NCBI GenBank assembly: GCA_023653625.1
Contig: CM042904.1
Span: 2,919,332 to 2,983,331 of the forward strand
Direction of reading: 5' to 3'
DNA: 64,000 nt
DNA from: Triadica sebifera
Lineage: Eukaryota > Streptophyta > Magnoliopsida > Malpighiales > Euphorbiaceae
In this document: in pieces, positions 43,369 through 55,500 of the stretch
How the letters are laid out: the number at the start of each line of letters is the position of its first letter
Position numbering within the stretch: position 1 is the stretch's first letter
Notes under the pieces: generated by a model
What the model saw: only the letters and a program-made list of their open reading frames with translations
Database searches by the model: none
What the model was told of the DNA's origin: nothing
Program-made: the position numbers and the translations under genes

Positions 43369-45829
43369 ACCTTATTACCTTTTTATTATTTTTTTATTAC
43401 CTTAATCCACCAGTTTGGAATGAAAAGAAAGAATGTTTGTAGTGAATTCCCTTTAAAGTAGAATTTGGAAATTTCATCTTTCAAACTCACATTTAGTTGA
43501 CCTTTCACTTCGTTATAATTTTAATTGTAATTTTTAAATTAAAATTTTATTTATAATGAAAATTGGTTGTTTGATTACATGCTAAAATTCATATATTTCC
43601 ATTTCTTACTTGTCCTAATAGATTCCAATTAGACTTAACAATAATAAAATAAATTAGAAGCAAACCTAATTAGTCTGATCAAGTCAAATCGAAATTTATC
43701 ATTTTATTTAAGTTGATTATTTATTGATTTAGCTATTTTTATTTTTTTAAGAGAATGTATTACTAATAAATCAAGATAGTCAAACGATATCTACATTATA
43801 AATTAAAATTAATAATACGGTATTGAGATTTAATAATATAAAATAAATTACAAATTTTAAAGAACTACATGATTTTTTTCTCACGCTTCTTGAAAAAATT
43901 TGAAATTTTAATATCTTTTAATAACGGAACTCACATGTATATTAGTCGAGTTCATTCAAAAATCACTTTTATCTTATATTGTACATTAAAAATAATCTGA
44001 ATCAACTAATATCAATTCATTATATAAATCTCACAAAAACTAACAAAAGATCCCATTAAAAAACACAAAGAAGAAAAAAAATATCTACAAAGGGAAAACC
44101 AAAGCTCCGCAAAAAGAGAAATAAATTAGATTTATAAAAATCTAGATTTATTACAATTAGAAAATAAAATAAAAACAAAGGATTTTGAGGCTACTGTTGG
44201 TTTTTTTTTTTTGAGAGAAAATAGGAGGAGAGAGGGGAGAAAAGAGAACACTTTCTTTTTTTTTTTTTTTGAAAAAAACCAATCTGTTTGCAAATTTACA
44301 ATAACTATTCTTGAATTATATTATTTTCTTTATAAATTTGTTAATTATCAAATAAATATGTTTCAATAATCCTAAACAACATAACTAAAATTCAAAAATT
44401 CGTTCAAAATTTAACTTGAACAATAATTTTATTGGTGACTTGGTCTTCTTGTAAAGTCAGCAGTCAAGGGTGAAATTATATTAAGATTTGGCTTTAATAT
44501 TTAAATTTTATTGTTTTATAAATTTAAAAAATTAAACAACAATTTGCATGCCATTGAATTAGAAAACAATAAAATCAGATTTAATGGTTTAAGTGTTCAA
44601 GTATGAACTAGTAGATTAGGAGATTACCAATTCAAAATTAAAAAAAAAAAAGTAGATTACGAGATTTTATTATGTTTTCTTAAAAAACTATCTATCGACA
44701 ATTTGTGAATTTATCCATAACGACCGTTTAATTTTTTAATTTATGAATACAAAACATCAATTTTAATTTTTTTTTTCTCCATGGATGCATTATACATTTA
44801 AAGAAAGTTTGGTTCAGCTAATTTAGGCATCTCATAGTTTTTTCAACTCTGATAATTTATCCATAAATATTTTGTAACTTTTTCTAATTAATTGATGATA
44901 ATTATTTGAAATCTCACATAACTACCGATTAAAAAGGTCAATTTTTAATTTTTTTTTGAATAACTGAAATTTTTTAAATATAAATACTAAATTATTTTAT
45001 ATATGAAAAGTAATAAATTTTGAATTCATTCTCTATTTAATTAATTTAACAGTAAATTTATATATATATATATGTTAAAATTTTTTATTTATTGAATAAT
45101 TTTTAATTATTTTTAAAATAAATAATCACATCGAATAAGTACTATGTTATATTTTTTATTTATCTACATATGGTAGGAAAATGTATATTTTAAGTTGAAC
45201 AAATTATATATTTATTGGTAATTTTATATTTTAATAAAAATAACTTAATTATTTTTACTAAATATTGGTTGTTTAACAGCTAAACCAAATGGAACATTCT
45301 ATCACTTCCCAATCTTATTAGTTATTTGATCATATATAACTTTTTTTAATAATTTTATCAATAAATTTGTTATAAATGAAATGATAACATAATACATAAA
45401 CAAAATAATTAAAATTACCCTTAATAACTGCTTAGATTAAAAAAATAAAAACTATGTTATTCTACTTAAGCTTATATTTAGTAAGTTGAAAGAAATTAAT
45501 TATTTATCAACAATTTTTACTCATATTCAATAATAAGAGATATCAGATGCCTATTTGTTTTTAAAATTATGTAAAAAGTAAAATTAAATCAATTTTATTT
45601 AGTTTATTTTTTTAATTTTCAAATTCAATTTGATTCGATATTTTTAAAATATTTGATTTATTAATAAGAAAAATTAAATTTATAACAAGAAACCAAAGCA
45701 GTAATTTAAAATTAAAAAATAAAAATAAGCGAATGAAAATCTAAAAAGAAAAAAGAAAAAAAAAACTAAAAACTTGTAAGAAAAGGAAACGACAGCTCAT
45801 CAAGACATAGACCAACAAAATCAAAGTCC
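41051..45829. other. Long AT-rich intergenic stretch
   Basis: No convincing gene. TA microsatellites lie at about 41684-41709, 41740-41756 and 43329-43365. Poly-T and poly-A tracts are frequent. ORFs of 60-70 codons have no recognisable motifs. Confidence 0.65.
43329..43365. repeat. TA microsatellite
   Basis: About 18 TA units. Confidence 0.95.
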
Positions 45830-46008
45830 CATATTGGGCCCCGCCACCCACCACCTCACCACCATATAACCCACCCAACGCGCATTTCCCTTCTCATCTT
45901 TTAAAAAATAAATATTAATAAACATTTCCTTTAGCCATAGCGCTCTCTAACCCACCGGGCGAGGTCCCCCGACCTCCGCCGCACTCCCTCCCCTCCGCAG
46001 CCGTGCCG
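45830..46008 (+). promoter_or_regulatory. Promoter and 5' UTR of the DUF1685 gene
   Basis: Base composition shifts sharply to C-rich here. TTGGGCC (near 45834) is the complement of the GGCCCA-type site II/UP1 motif of plant promoters, and CATATAAC near 45863 could serve as a TATA box. CCCTCCCCTCCGCAGCCGTGCCG leads into the ATG at 46009. These are motif matches by eye only. Confidence 0.45.
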
Positions 46009-46625
46009 ATGTACCTCTTCCAGTCCCAGCCTCCGCCTCCTCCGTCGTCACAACCAAAGCAGTTGACGCCTTCACCGCTGTATAAACAGCGTTCCTGGTC
46101 GCCGGATATTTACCGAGATGAGGCGTGGCTTAGGCGGAAAGGAAACAGTAAGAATCGGAGAAGCAAAAGTGTGACCGATGAAGATCTTGACGAGCTCAAG
46201 GCTTGCATCGAATTAGGTTTTGGATTTGATTCGCCTGAAGTGGATCAACGCTTGTCCGATACTTTGCCTGCTTTGGGACTTTATTACGCCGTTAACAAGC
46301 ACTACTATGATTCCGTCTACAAGCCCCTCACCGCGACGACGTCGTCTTCGTCCACGGCGTCTGACTGCGACTCTCCGTCTCCCCTCGGCAGCCCTCACAT
46401 CATCTTCGGCCCTGGTACTCCGATTCGATTTCCTTAATTTTTCTTTTTCTGGTATTCGAATTGTTAAATGCTAAGAATCTTTTTTTTAATTTTTATTTTT
46501 ATATATTGAGGTGTGTTTGTTTCTGGGGAAAATTGCGTGCAGGTGACAATCCACAGACGGTGAAAACAAGGCTAAGGCAGTGGGCGCAGGTAGTTGCTTG
46601 TTCGGTGAGGCAATGTTCAAGTTGA
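46009..46625 (+). CDS. DUF1685 family protein (2 exons, 162 aa)
   Basis: Exon 1 is 46009-46414 (ATG TAC CTC TTC). The donor is GTACTC after GGCCCTG; the acceptor is TGCAG at 46538-46542; exon 2 is 46543-46625 (TGA). The joined frame gives a proline-rich start (MYLFQSQPPPPPSS), a basic patch with RRSKSVTDEDLDELKACIEL (about 48-67), GFGFDSPEVDQRLSDTLPAL then GLYYAVN (about 68-94), a serine-rich linker, and a C-terminus reading FGPGDNPQTVKTRLRQWAQV then VACSVRQCSS. These are the conserved blocks of plant DUF1685 proteins, whose molecular role is not established. Length is within the usual family range. The GTG six bases upstream is not used as the start because the ATG has better context and family fit. 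Confidence 0.9.
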
Positions 46626-49600
46626 AGCTGGTTCTGGTTAGCTATGAGATTATATTCTGAGGGTTAAGTGGGAATATGGGAAATTAACTAGGGTTTATCA
46701 AATTAACCAAACATCAACATCAAGATTAATCAACTTGGTTTGTTTGATATGATAATTAATGATTCCTCTCTCCACCAACTTTTGTATGTTTGGTTATTGA
46801 TATTATTAAAGTTAAACCCACTTGTCTATGATATTCAAAGAAAAATGGGGGGAGAAGAGATTCAAGAAAAGAAGAAAGGCAATGTGATAAAGTTCAACCC
46901 TCCATTAAAAACAAAACTAGCAAAAACCAGCTACTCCTAGGAATGTGATTGACTAGCTTGTTCTTGCTGTTCAATTACTCGTTTGCGCTTTTTTTTTTAT
47001 AAATAATTTCTATGAGTATATTTTTTTATTATTTTTTATTTTTAGATTTCTTATATATGTGTGAAAATATGAATGGGAAATTGATCAATAGGAGCTGTTG
47101 TAACCTTTGCTTTCTTTTTTTTTTTTTTAAAAAAAAGGCAAAATTAAGGAAACAGATGGCATAAATTCAACTGTTCTTTTTCTAGATCGAATCCGTTGAA
47201 ACCTTGATGGATACAGCTTGTTTGATTTCTTTCTTTGGTGAGTAGCAATCATTTTCTTTCATAAGAAGCAAGGTATATCACAATACCCTTTTTGCTTCTT
47301 TTCTGTCTAAACACTCTGATTATACCATAAGAAACATTCAAACCCAAAATATATTTTAAATAATTTCTAAGCTGATGTCCAATTAAGGTTTATAAATTAG
47401 GATTATAATTCATCTAAGTTCATTCAAATATGGTAGATGATGTTAAAATAATTTTATTCATTCATTCATATACAAATAATTGAAATTAAATTTTATTGAA
47501 TAACTTATTTAAAAAAAATTATAAAATTTAATATCAATTGTTTCTTTATAAATGAAAGACTAAAATCACCCAAATATATATGATAGGTCATGTTATATGA
47601 ATTCACTAAAACCTTAACCAAAAAATAATGTTATTAATCTCCATACAGTTTCTTTCTTTTTAAAAAAAAAAAAATTCAAGAATAACAAGAGAGTTAATCT
47701 TAACAATTTAATAATCTTATCGAATCTTACAGTCGATTAATGATAGATATGTAAAACTTAGTAGAACAATGTCAATACTTAACGACAATGTTGTGTTAAT
47801 AATTCCAAACTCCATAAACAAGTGGCAACGTTCAAACTGAGCATGGGATGTCACTAATTGGATATATTTAGTTTTTAAATTTTATAAATGTGTAATTAAA
47901 TTTCTCAATTTTAAATATCTTTAATTGACTTTTTTAAATATTAGTTTTATTCAATTAATTAATTTTGAACTAACTTGGTTATTTTATACGAAACACTTAG
48001 CATTTAATTAATAATAATTAAAGAAAACAATTGAATAAATTTTGACTTAGTTCATATTTATAAATTAATTATAGTTAATTAAATAAATTTTAAATATGGG
48101 GACTAAATTAGTTCAAGAATCAATTGCCCAAAATATAAAGTTGAAACAGACTGAACTGCCATGTTACAAATGTGATGTTTGATGATAATACCTACCACCG
48201 GCACTCATGAATCGAGCGGAGCCCAGATTACTCTTTTTTTTTTTTAAAAAAAAAAAAATTGGCTTTTAATTACAACGGGCTGCTCTCAACTTTCACTGGG
48301 CCAGACAACCTTCATTTCCGATCAGAAATGTTTCATATGTGGGCTGAAGAGCCAATTTGCTGACCCTAGGTAATCATTAAAGGCGGATTTCAGTCTAGTC
48401 ACTTAGCCCACTTCTTTTGGAGTATCATAGCCAAAAAAATATTTAAAAATAAAAATCAAGGGATAGAAAGAAAAAAAAAAAAAGAAAAAGGAGAAGTTAT
48501 GTAAATATTTAGTTATCAGTAATTTTTAAGAATATGCAATTTTTTAATCACTGAATTTCTGACAAATATTATATTGAGTTTATGATTAGATAAAGAAAAT
48601 TGAACAGTCAATTTATTTGTTTAAAATTTCTTCTTAATTTTTCTAGAAAGGAAGTCTGGTGTAGGTTTCATTGTTTGGGATTGATTAATTTGAATATTTT
48701 GTGAACAAAAACTGTTATGATCCAAATAGGTTATTTTGGCCGTTTATGGTTATTAATGAGGAAAATTGCGATCAAATTCAAAACTAAAATTATTACTATT
48801 ATTATTTTTGGTGAAGAAAGGTGAGCCTACTTCTGAAACACCGCAAGTGCCTAAAACAATTTTAATTGCTAATAATAGGTGGAAAATTCAATATTACAAG
48901 TTTAGATAGTAAGGATGCCTAAAATATATCAACAAAAGGGAACTTTGAAGTGCCAAACCCACTTTGGATTTGTGTCATCTTTATCTTTAGCTTACATTGT
49001 AACAAATTTACTCAGCTTTTGCGACCGAGTAGAGATAATAATTGAATCTGTTTCACAGTATCCCGTTTCAAGTATGATGGATTTTTTTGTAAATGGAATG
49101 AAAATAGTATATACACTTCCTGCACCAGCTCCGCTCTGAAAATTTTATATATATACATATAATAATTTATATTTTAATATAATTAATATTTTTTAAAAAA
49201 TAATAAATTAAAAATATAATACTCATTTAAAATAAAAATATTTAATAAAAATAGGAAACAGGGAGATCTCCATCCTTGTGCTAATTTGGGGACACTTTGA
49301 TTTGTACTAATTTGGGCTTGAATAGGGTGTCTTGTGAAGCAACTCTTTGATTCTAGATGTGTGAATGGTACTTCTCTTTCGTGGGAAATTCATGCAATCA
49401 TTAAAGATATTTGGTAATCAAACGTCAAGAGTACATAAAATGTCTTTTGTGCATGTTTTCATATCTATTATGTGGACTGTAGACTGTATTGTTAAATTTA
49501 TAAAGTGTAATCATATCAACCTATGCCTAATGGGGTCACTTATCCCCATTCTTATGAAATAACATTCTTTGTGTGTGGATGCTTCTTTTATGCCGAACCC

Positions 49601-50127
49601 ACCCATAGCCTTTCCCATCATTTCTTCTCCTTTTGTCAGATAAGCTATAGTTGAAAGAGTATTTTTGAAGATGAATGGAATAATTTAGTTACAAATTAAA
49701 AGTTGGAACCTAAATAGATCCAGAAATTAATTTCAAATTATAATTTAGAAGCAAATTGACCTTTCATCCCCTTAACTCTATGCCAATGGATTTTGGTTTA
49801 AAGCAATGATGAATTTATTTTTGAAAATTTAATAATCATAATAATTTCCTGCTTTCCATATAATAAACATATAAAAATTGAGAGTTTTTTTTAAAAAAAA
49901 AAATTGATTGCTTTATTATCACAGCCACGAAGCCCCTTTCTCAAGCTATAGATTGAATATATTACTTTCTATCAAAATGAAAAATACTGAATCTATCCAT
50001 AGGAGTTTTTTTTTTATCCGAAATTATAAGACTTGCATTATCTAACATATGATTAACAAAGTTTGGAAATTGGATGAACTATACAAGAAAAGGAAGCTAG
50101 CTTTGGGCCAAGAATTTATCAGTTCAG
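46626..50127. other. AT-rich intergenic DNA downstream of the DUF1685 gene
   Basis: Includes the 3' UTR of the DUF1685 gene. No other gene or RNA is recognised. Homopolymer A/T runs lie at 47120-47137 and 48233-48259. Confidence 0.6.
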
Positions 50128-51944
50128 ATGTTTGATCTTCAGGGAATTGAAGGGAGATTTCCCACAGGAAATAATGAGGCTGAAGTTTACGAGCGCGATG
50201 TTGATGGAAACATTCTTGTACCAGATGAGATAAATCCAAATTACACAGCTTGGCAAATGTGCAACACAATGGAGTTATCGGGGATTATCCACTCATTCTC
50301 ACCCTCAAACGCACAAAGTATTATTTGACTTGATAATGTGTTGGAAGTGTGGGTAGATCTAAGGTATAGGTTTCAAGCCAGTGATCATTTTTTCGAGTAG
50401 CAGACTTACAGCAGGAAATCTTCAATCTCAATCAGGATCAGATGAGTATTGCTGAATATTTCACTCACATTAAGATATTATGGGGTGAGTGCATAAATCT
50501 TTGGCCACTCCCAACCTGTTCTTGTAATCCGGTTTGCCATTGTGGAGCCATTCTGACTTTCAAGAAGTACTATGAATCAGATTCTGGGATAAGATTCTTA
50601 AAGAGGTTGAATAAAAAATTTGCAACTGTAAGGTCGCAGATAATGATCATGGAACCTTGACCCAATAGAAACAAAATTTTTACCTTGATAATTCGATATG
50701 AGAAGCAATTTCACTCATCTAGCGAAAGGCCCACTGCAGAGTATATAGCTTGCTATAACAAGGGAGTTACCATAGGCAAAGAGAGCAAGAGTTCTGATTC
50801 TGGAAACAAGTTTTATTAGTTTTGGGCAAGCACAATGTGTTCCTAACCAGAAGAGGAATTTTAATCCTATTGGAAAGAAACCCCAATGTACTTATCACGG
50901 AAAGATGGGACATTCAGTGGACAAATGCTATTAAAAGCATGGATTTCTTATTGGATTCAGGTCGAGGCCCAAGACTGCTTATGCTAACCAAGTTGAGATA
51001 GATACAACTAATGAACCTTCTGACAATGATCCCTCTCTAGTTCGAGAAATGAACAATCTTAGACTGACTCAGCAGCAGTATCAACAACTTTCTTCAATTT
51101 TTCAATCAATGTCCAAGATGAACATGCAAAGGACGAGAGAGGGGTATTCTGCTACTGGTAAGGCTTCTTTTACTACAGCATCAATGGCTCAACATTATGG
51201 AAACTTGATTCCCAATTTCAATATACCTTCTCAATATCAGAATTTTGGTATGATCCTTTCTACTTGTATCTCTTGACAAAAATGTCAGCCTTTGGATCTT
51301 AGATGCAAGCGGCACTGATCATATAGTCTCTTTATTCTTTCTTTTCATCTTTCTCCTCAGTCCAAAATTTCAGTGTTAAACTTCCTAACAATATGCATAT
51401 GCAAGAACACATCTCAAGTGATAGTTGTCTTATTCAGGATCTACACACTGGGAAGAAGATTGACTCAGCTAGGCAACCATGCTATTAAACAACCAACTCC
51501 CAAATTCAACAATGAAGTCACCGAAATTCTTTCATGTTCTGTTAAAGATGATAGTGAGAGTTTATGACATTGGAGAATAGGTCATTTATCAAATAAGAGG
51601 CTATATCAATTGGCCAACATTTGTAACATTCCTATTGTACTTTCTTCTCATATATATGAAACTTGTCTCTTTGCAAAGCAAAAGAAATTGCCCTTTCCTG
51701 TTAATGAGCTCATATCACTTGTTCCTTTTGAGTTCATACATGTGGATATTTGGGGACCTTGTACAGCTGCTTTGCGTGGCCATAGATATTTCTTAACTAT
51801 GGTAGATGACTTTAGTTGGTTTTCTTGACTTTTCTTGATGAAAAATAAATCAGTAGCCAGACAACATTAGCAAGGTTTCATCCTTTTTCTTCCATGAATT
51901 AGTTTACATTTCTCAATTTGTCCCTACAAACTTGATAGGAAAAT
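50128..51944 (+). pseudogene. Old plus-strand Ty1/copia gag-pol remnant
   Basis: Gag: NPNYTAWQMCNTMELSGIIH (about 50237), VWVDLRYRFQASD (about 50348), then MSIAEYFTHIKILWGE and a CSCNPVCHCGA segment (50440-50560), RFLKRLNKKFATVRSQIM. Zinc knuckle: CTYHGKMGHSVDKCY (about 50889-50933). Protease region: LWILDASGTDHIVS (about 51295). Pre-integrase/integrase: HWRIGHLSNKRLYQLA (about 51570), then FEFIHVDIWGPC and GHRYFLTMVDDFSW (51730-51825). Stops and frameshifts are frequent. The remnant is cut at 51945-51949 by the young copia, and no RT is recognised on the far side (57180 onward), so the element was already truncated or is too decayed. LTRs were not found. Confidence 0.85.
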
Positions 51945-51949
51945 CCACT
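51945..51949. repeat. Target-site duplication CCACT, left
   Basis: CCACT directly before the LTR start TGTTGTGG; repeated exactly at 57175-57179. Confidence 0.95.
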
Positions 51950-52427
51950 TGTTGTGGAAATCGGGTTAGTTTCCACCAAAATGAATAATTGTGCCAAAAA
52001 TTAAGACAAAGAAAAATTCCCAGGTAGTTGGTGGAGTCACAAATGGTCTCCCTTAAAAACCAACTTCCTTAGACTCTTGAGTCTTGGTGACAGAATTTTT
52101 CTAAGATAATTTAAAGCACAATATATCACAAAGTAAAAGACCCGACAATAGCTATTAAATAGAAATAAAAGGAACACCAGAATTTAACGAGGTTCGGCCA
52201 ATTATGCCTACGTCCTCGGACACTACTAAAATAATATTTCACTATTTCAAAGAAATATTACAAAGTGAAATATTACAAGAGAGAGAGGAAAAATACAACC
52301 AATCTTAGAAGTAGAGAGATTGGTGGTTTTTGGGATGAATTGTTAAGAGGGGATGAAGTCCTTTTATAGCCTAATGCTATGGTGGAAAAATCATCTCTTT
52401 CCGATGTGGGATTGTCATATTTCAACA
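51950..52427 (-). repeat. 3' LTR of the young copia (left copy)
   Basis: Plus-strand TGTTGTGGAAATCGGGTTAG to CATATTTCAACA. It carries an inverted repeat TAATATTTCACT (52232-52243) / AGTGAAATATTA (52264-52275), and on the minus strand a CTATAAAAGG TATA box (around 52361-52370). It also has GGTTCGGCCAATTATGCCTA, a motif class often seen in plant copia LTRs. Confidence 0.95.
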
Positions 52428-52440
52428 AATCTCCACCTTG
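52428..52440 (-). other. Polypurine tract of the young copia
   Basis: The minus strand reads CAAGGTGGAGATT directly before the 3' LTR. Confidence 0.75.
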
Positions 52441-52529
52441 ACAATCTCACAATTCCAAACAAACATCCTCTAAACTCTTATATTACAAATTTCAGTAATG
52501 TCTCCAAATGCGCTTCAAAGCGCCCAATT

Positions 52530-55500
52530 TCAAATTCTAATAACATTTATCAAGTCCAAACAATGTTGGAACTTGACACTTGTCACAACTTTCGTTGCCA
52601 TATCTGCGGGATTTTCAGCAGTCAAAATCTTCTGAAGAAGTATCCCACCATCTTCAAGAATTTCCCGTACAAAATGATATCGAACATCGATATGCTTCGT
52701 CCTTGTATGATAAACTTGATTCTTTGCTAAACAAATAGCACTTTGACTGTCACAATGCACTTTGACATGCTTCTGACCAATTCCCAAGTCATTCAACAAC
52801 CCCTGAAGCCAAATTGCCTCCTTAACAGCTTCTGAAACTGCCATGTACTCTGCCTCTGTTGTAGACAAAGCAACTGTTGACTGTAAGGTGGACTTCCAAC
52901 TAACCGGTGCCTTTGCAAGTGTGAACACATAACCGGTAGTAGATCGACGTTTGTCTAAATCACCTGCATAGTCGGAATCACAATATCCAACTATATATTG
53001 ACCACTTTTCTCATCCCGCTCAAACATTATACCAACATCTACAGTATTCTGAATATACCGTAGAATCCATTTCACAGCTTGCCAATGTCCTTTGCCAGGA
53101 TCATGCATGTACCTGCTCACAACTCCAACTGCTTGTGAAATGTCAGGCCTCGTACACACCATTGCATACATCAAGCTACCAACAGCATTTGCATATGGAA
53201 CCTTTGACATATATTCTTGTTCTTCATCACTTTTCGGAGATAAAGATGCACTGAGCTTAAAATGAGGAGCAAGTGGAGTACTAACTGGTTTTGTATTCTC
53301 ATTTATCCCAAAACGCTTTAGTACTTTTCTCAGATATTGTTTCTGAGTCAAACAAAGTCTCCCCAATTTTCTGTCTCTGCATATCTCCATACCGAGAATC
53401 TTCTTAGCTTCCCCTAAATCCTTCATTTCAAATTCCTGATTTAGTTGAGCTTTTAACTTCTGAATCTCTCCTTCATCTTTTGAAGCTATCAGCATATCAT
53501 CAACATAAAGGAGGAGATAGATAAAGGAACCATCCCGTAGCTTGCGTAAATATACACAATGATCATATTTGCTTCTTGTGTATTTCTGCCTTATCATAAA
53601 CTTGTCAAATCGTTTGTACCACTGTCTTGGAGATTGCTTCAATCCATACAACGATTTGCTCAACTTGCACGCCAAATTTTCTTTTCCAGCAACTTTAAAT
53701 CCTTCTGGCTGAGTCATGTAGATTTCTTCTTCTAAGTCTCCATGTAAAAATGCAGTTTTTACATCGAGCTGAACTAGTTCCAGATCAAATTGTGCTACCA
53801 AGGCCAACAGTATTCTAATGGAGGAATGTTTTACAGCTGGAGAAAACACTTCATTATAATCAATTCCCTCCTTCTGAGCGTAACCTTTAGCTACCAATCT
53901 TGCCTTGTAGCGGATATCATTCTTATCAGGAAATCCGTCTTTCTTTGCATAAACCCATTTACAGCCAATCGCTTTCTTTCCCTTTGGCAGACTTGCTAGC
54001 TTCCATGTCTGATTCTTTTCAAGGAACTGCATCTCTTCTTCCATAGCCTTTCTCCACTTTTCTTCTTCTGAGCTTTGAATAGCTTCACAATAAGTGGAAG
54101 GAATCTCATCATCTACTGAAGATGTATAATTAGTCATATCTTCAAGTCGAACAGGTTTCTTAATCTTCCTTTTCGGCTTTCGTAGTGCAATTGGCTCAAG
54201 TTGCTGAGGAGGTTCTTGTGCTGAAACCTCTGCTTCCTCATCTGATCCATTTTCTACCATTATCTCCTCTTCTTCCGTAGGAGTAATTTTATCAGACTCT
54301 ACAATTGCTGGATCAACAATTCTTCTTCTATCAAACTCCACCTGTTTGGGAGTTTCCTCCACCTGCTGTGGAGAACCATCTGTCTGCTCCTTTGTTACCT
54401 TTAACATGGTAGACTCATCAAAGGTAACATCTCTACTAAAGATTATTTTCTTCGTCTCTGGGCACCATAGTCGATATCCTTTGATACCAGAGGATATCCC
54501 CATAAAGATAGCTTTCTGTGCCCTTGGATCTAACTTCGATTCCTTAACATGATAGTAAGCAGTGGAACCAAACACATGTAAGGAATTATAATCTGTAGCA
54601 GGTTTTCCATACCACACCTCCAAAGGTGTTTTGCCATTGATAGCAGTTGATGGCAAACGATTAATGAGATGACATGCGTATGTTACAGCCTCAGCCCAAA
54701 ACTGTCTGCCTAATCCAGCATTAGACAACATACACCGAACTTTCTCCAGTAGAGTTCGGTTCATGCGTTCAGCCACCCCATTCTGTTGTGGTGTATTTCT
54801 GACAGTGAAATGTCGAGCAATTCCTTCATTTCTGCAAACTTTCATGAAGGGATCACTTGTGTACTCTCCGCCATTGTCTGTTCGAAGACACTTGATCTTT
54901 CTGCCCGTCTGAGTTTCTACCATCTTCTTCCAGATGAGAAAAACTTCCAACACTTCATCCTTTGTCTTCATTGTATACACCCATACTCTTCTTGAACAAT
55001 CATCAACAAAGGTAACATAGTAGTGTTTACCTCCCATTGAAGCAGTTTTGGAAGGACCCCATACATCTGAGTGAACATAATCCAGAATACCCTTGGTATC
55101 ATGGATTGCAGTGCCAAACTTCACTCTCGTCTGCTTCCCTTTGATGCAATGCTCACAGAAGTCTAATTTGCAGGTTCGCACTCCTTGCAATAATCCTTGA
55201 TTCGCCAGAAGTTTCAAGGATTTTTTGCCTGCATGCCCCAAGCGCATATGCCACAATCTGGTTATTTCTAGCTCATGGTCATCACTAGAAACTGCTGCTG
55301 TTGTTCCAACAACTGTATTGCCTTCATAGTAATACAAGTTGTTGCTCCTTTGAACTCCTTTCATCACCACAAGTGCTCCAGATATAACCTTCATTACTTC
55401 ATTTTTAATGATTATAGTGAAACCCTTTCTCCCAAGGATTCCCATAGAAATGAGGTTTTTCGTCAGACTGGGCACATATCTTACGTCTGTCAGAGTTCTG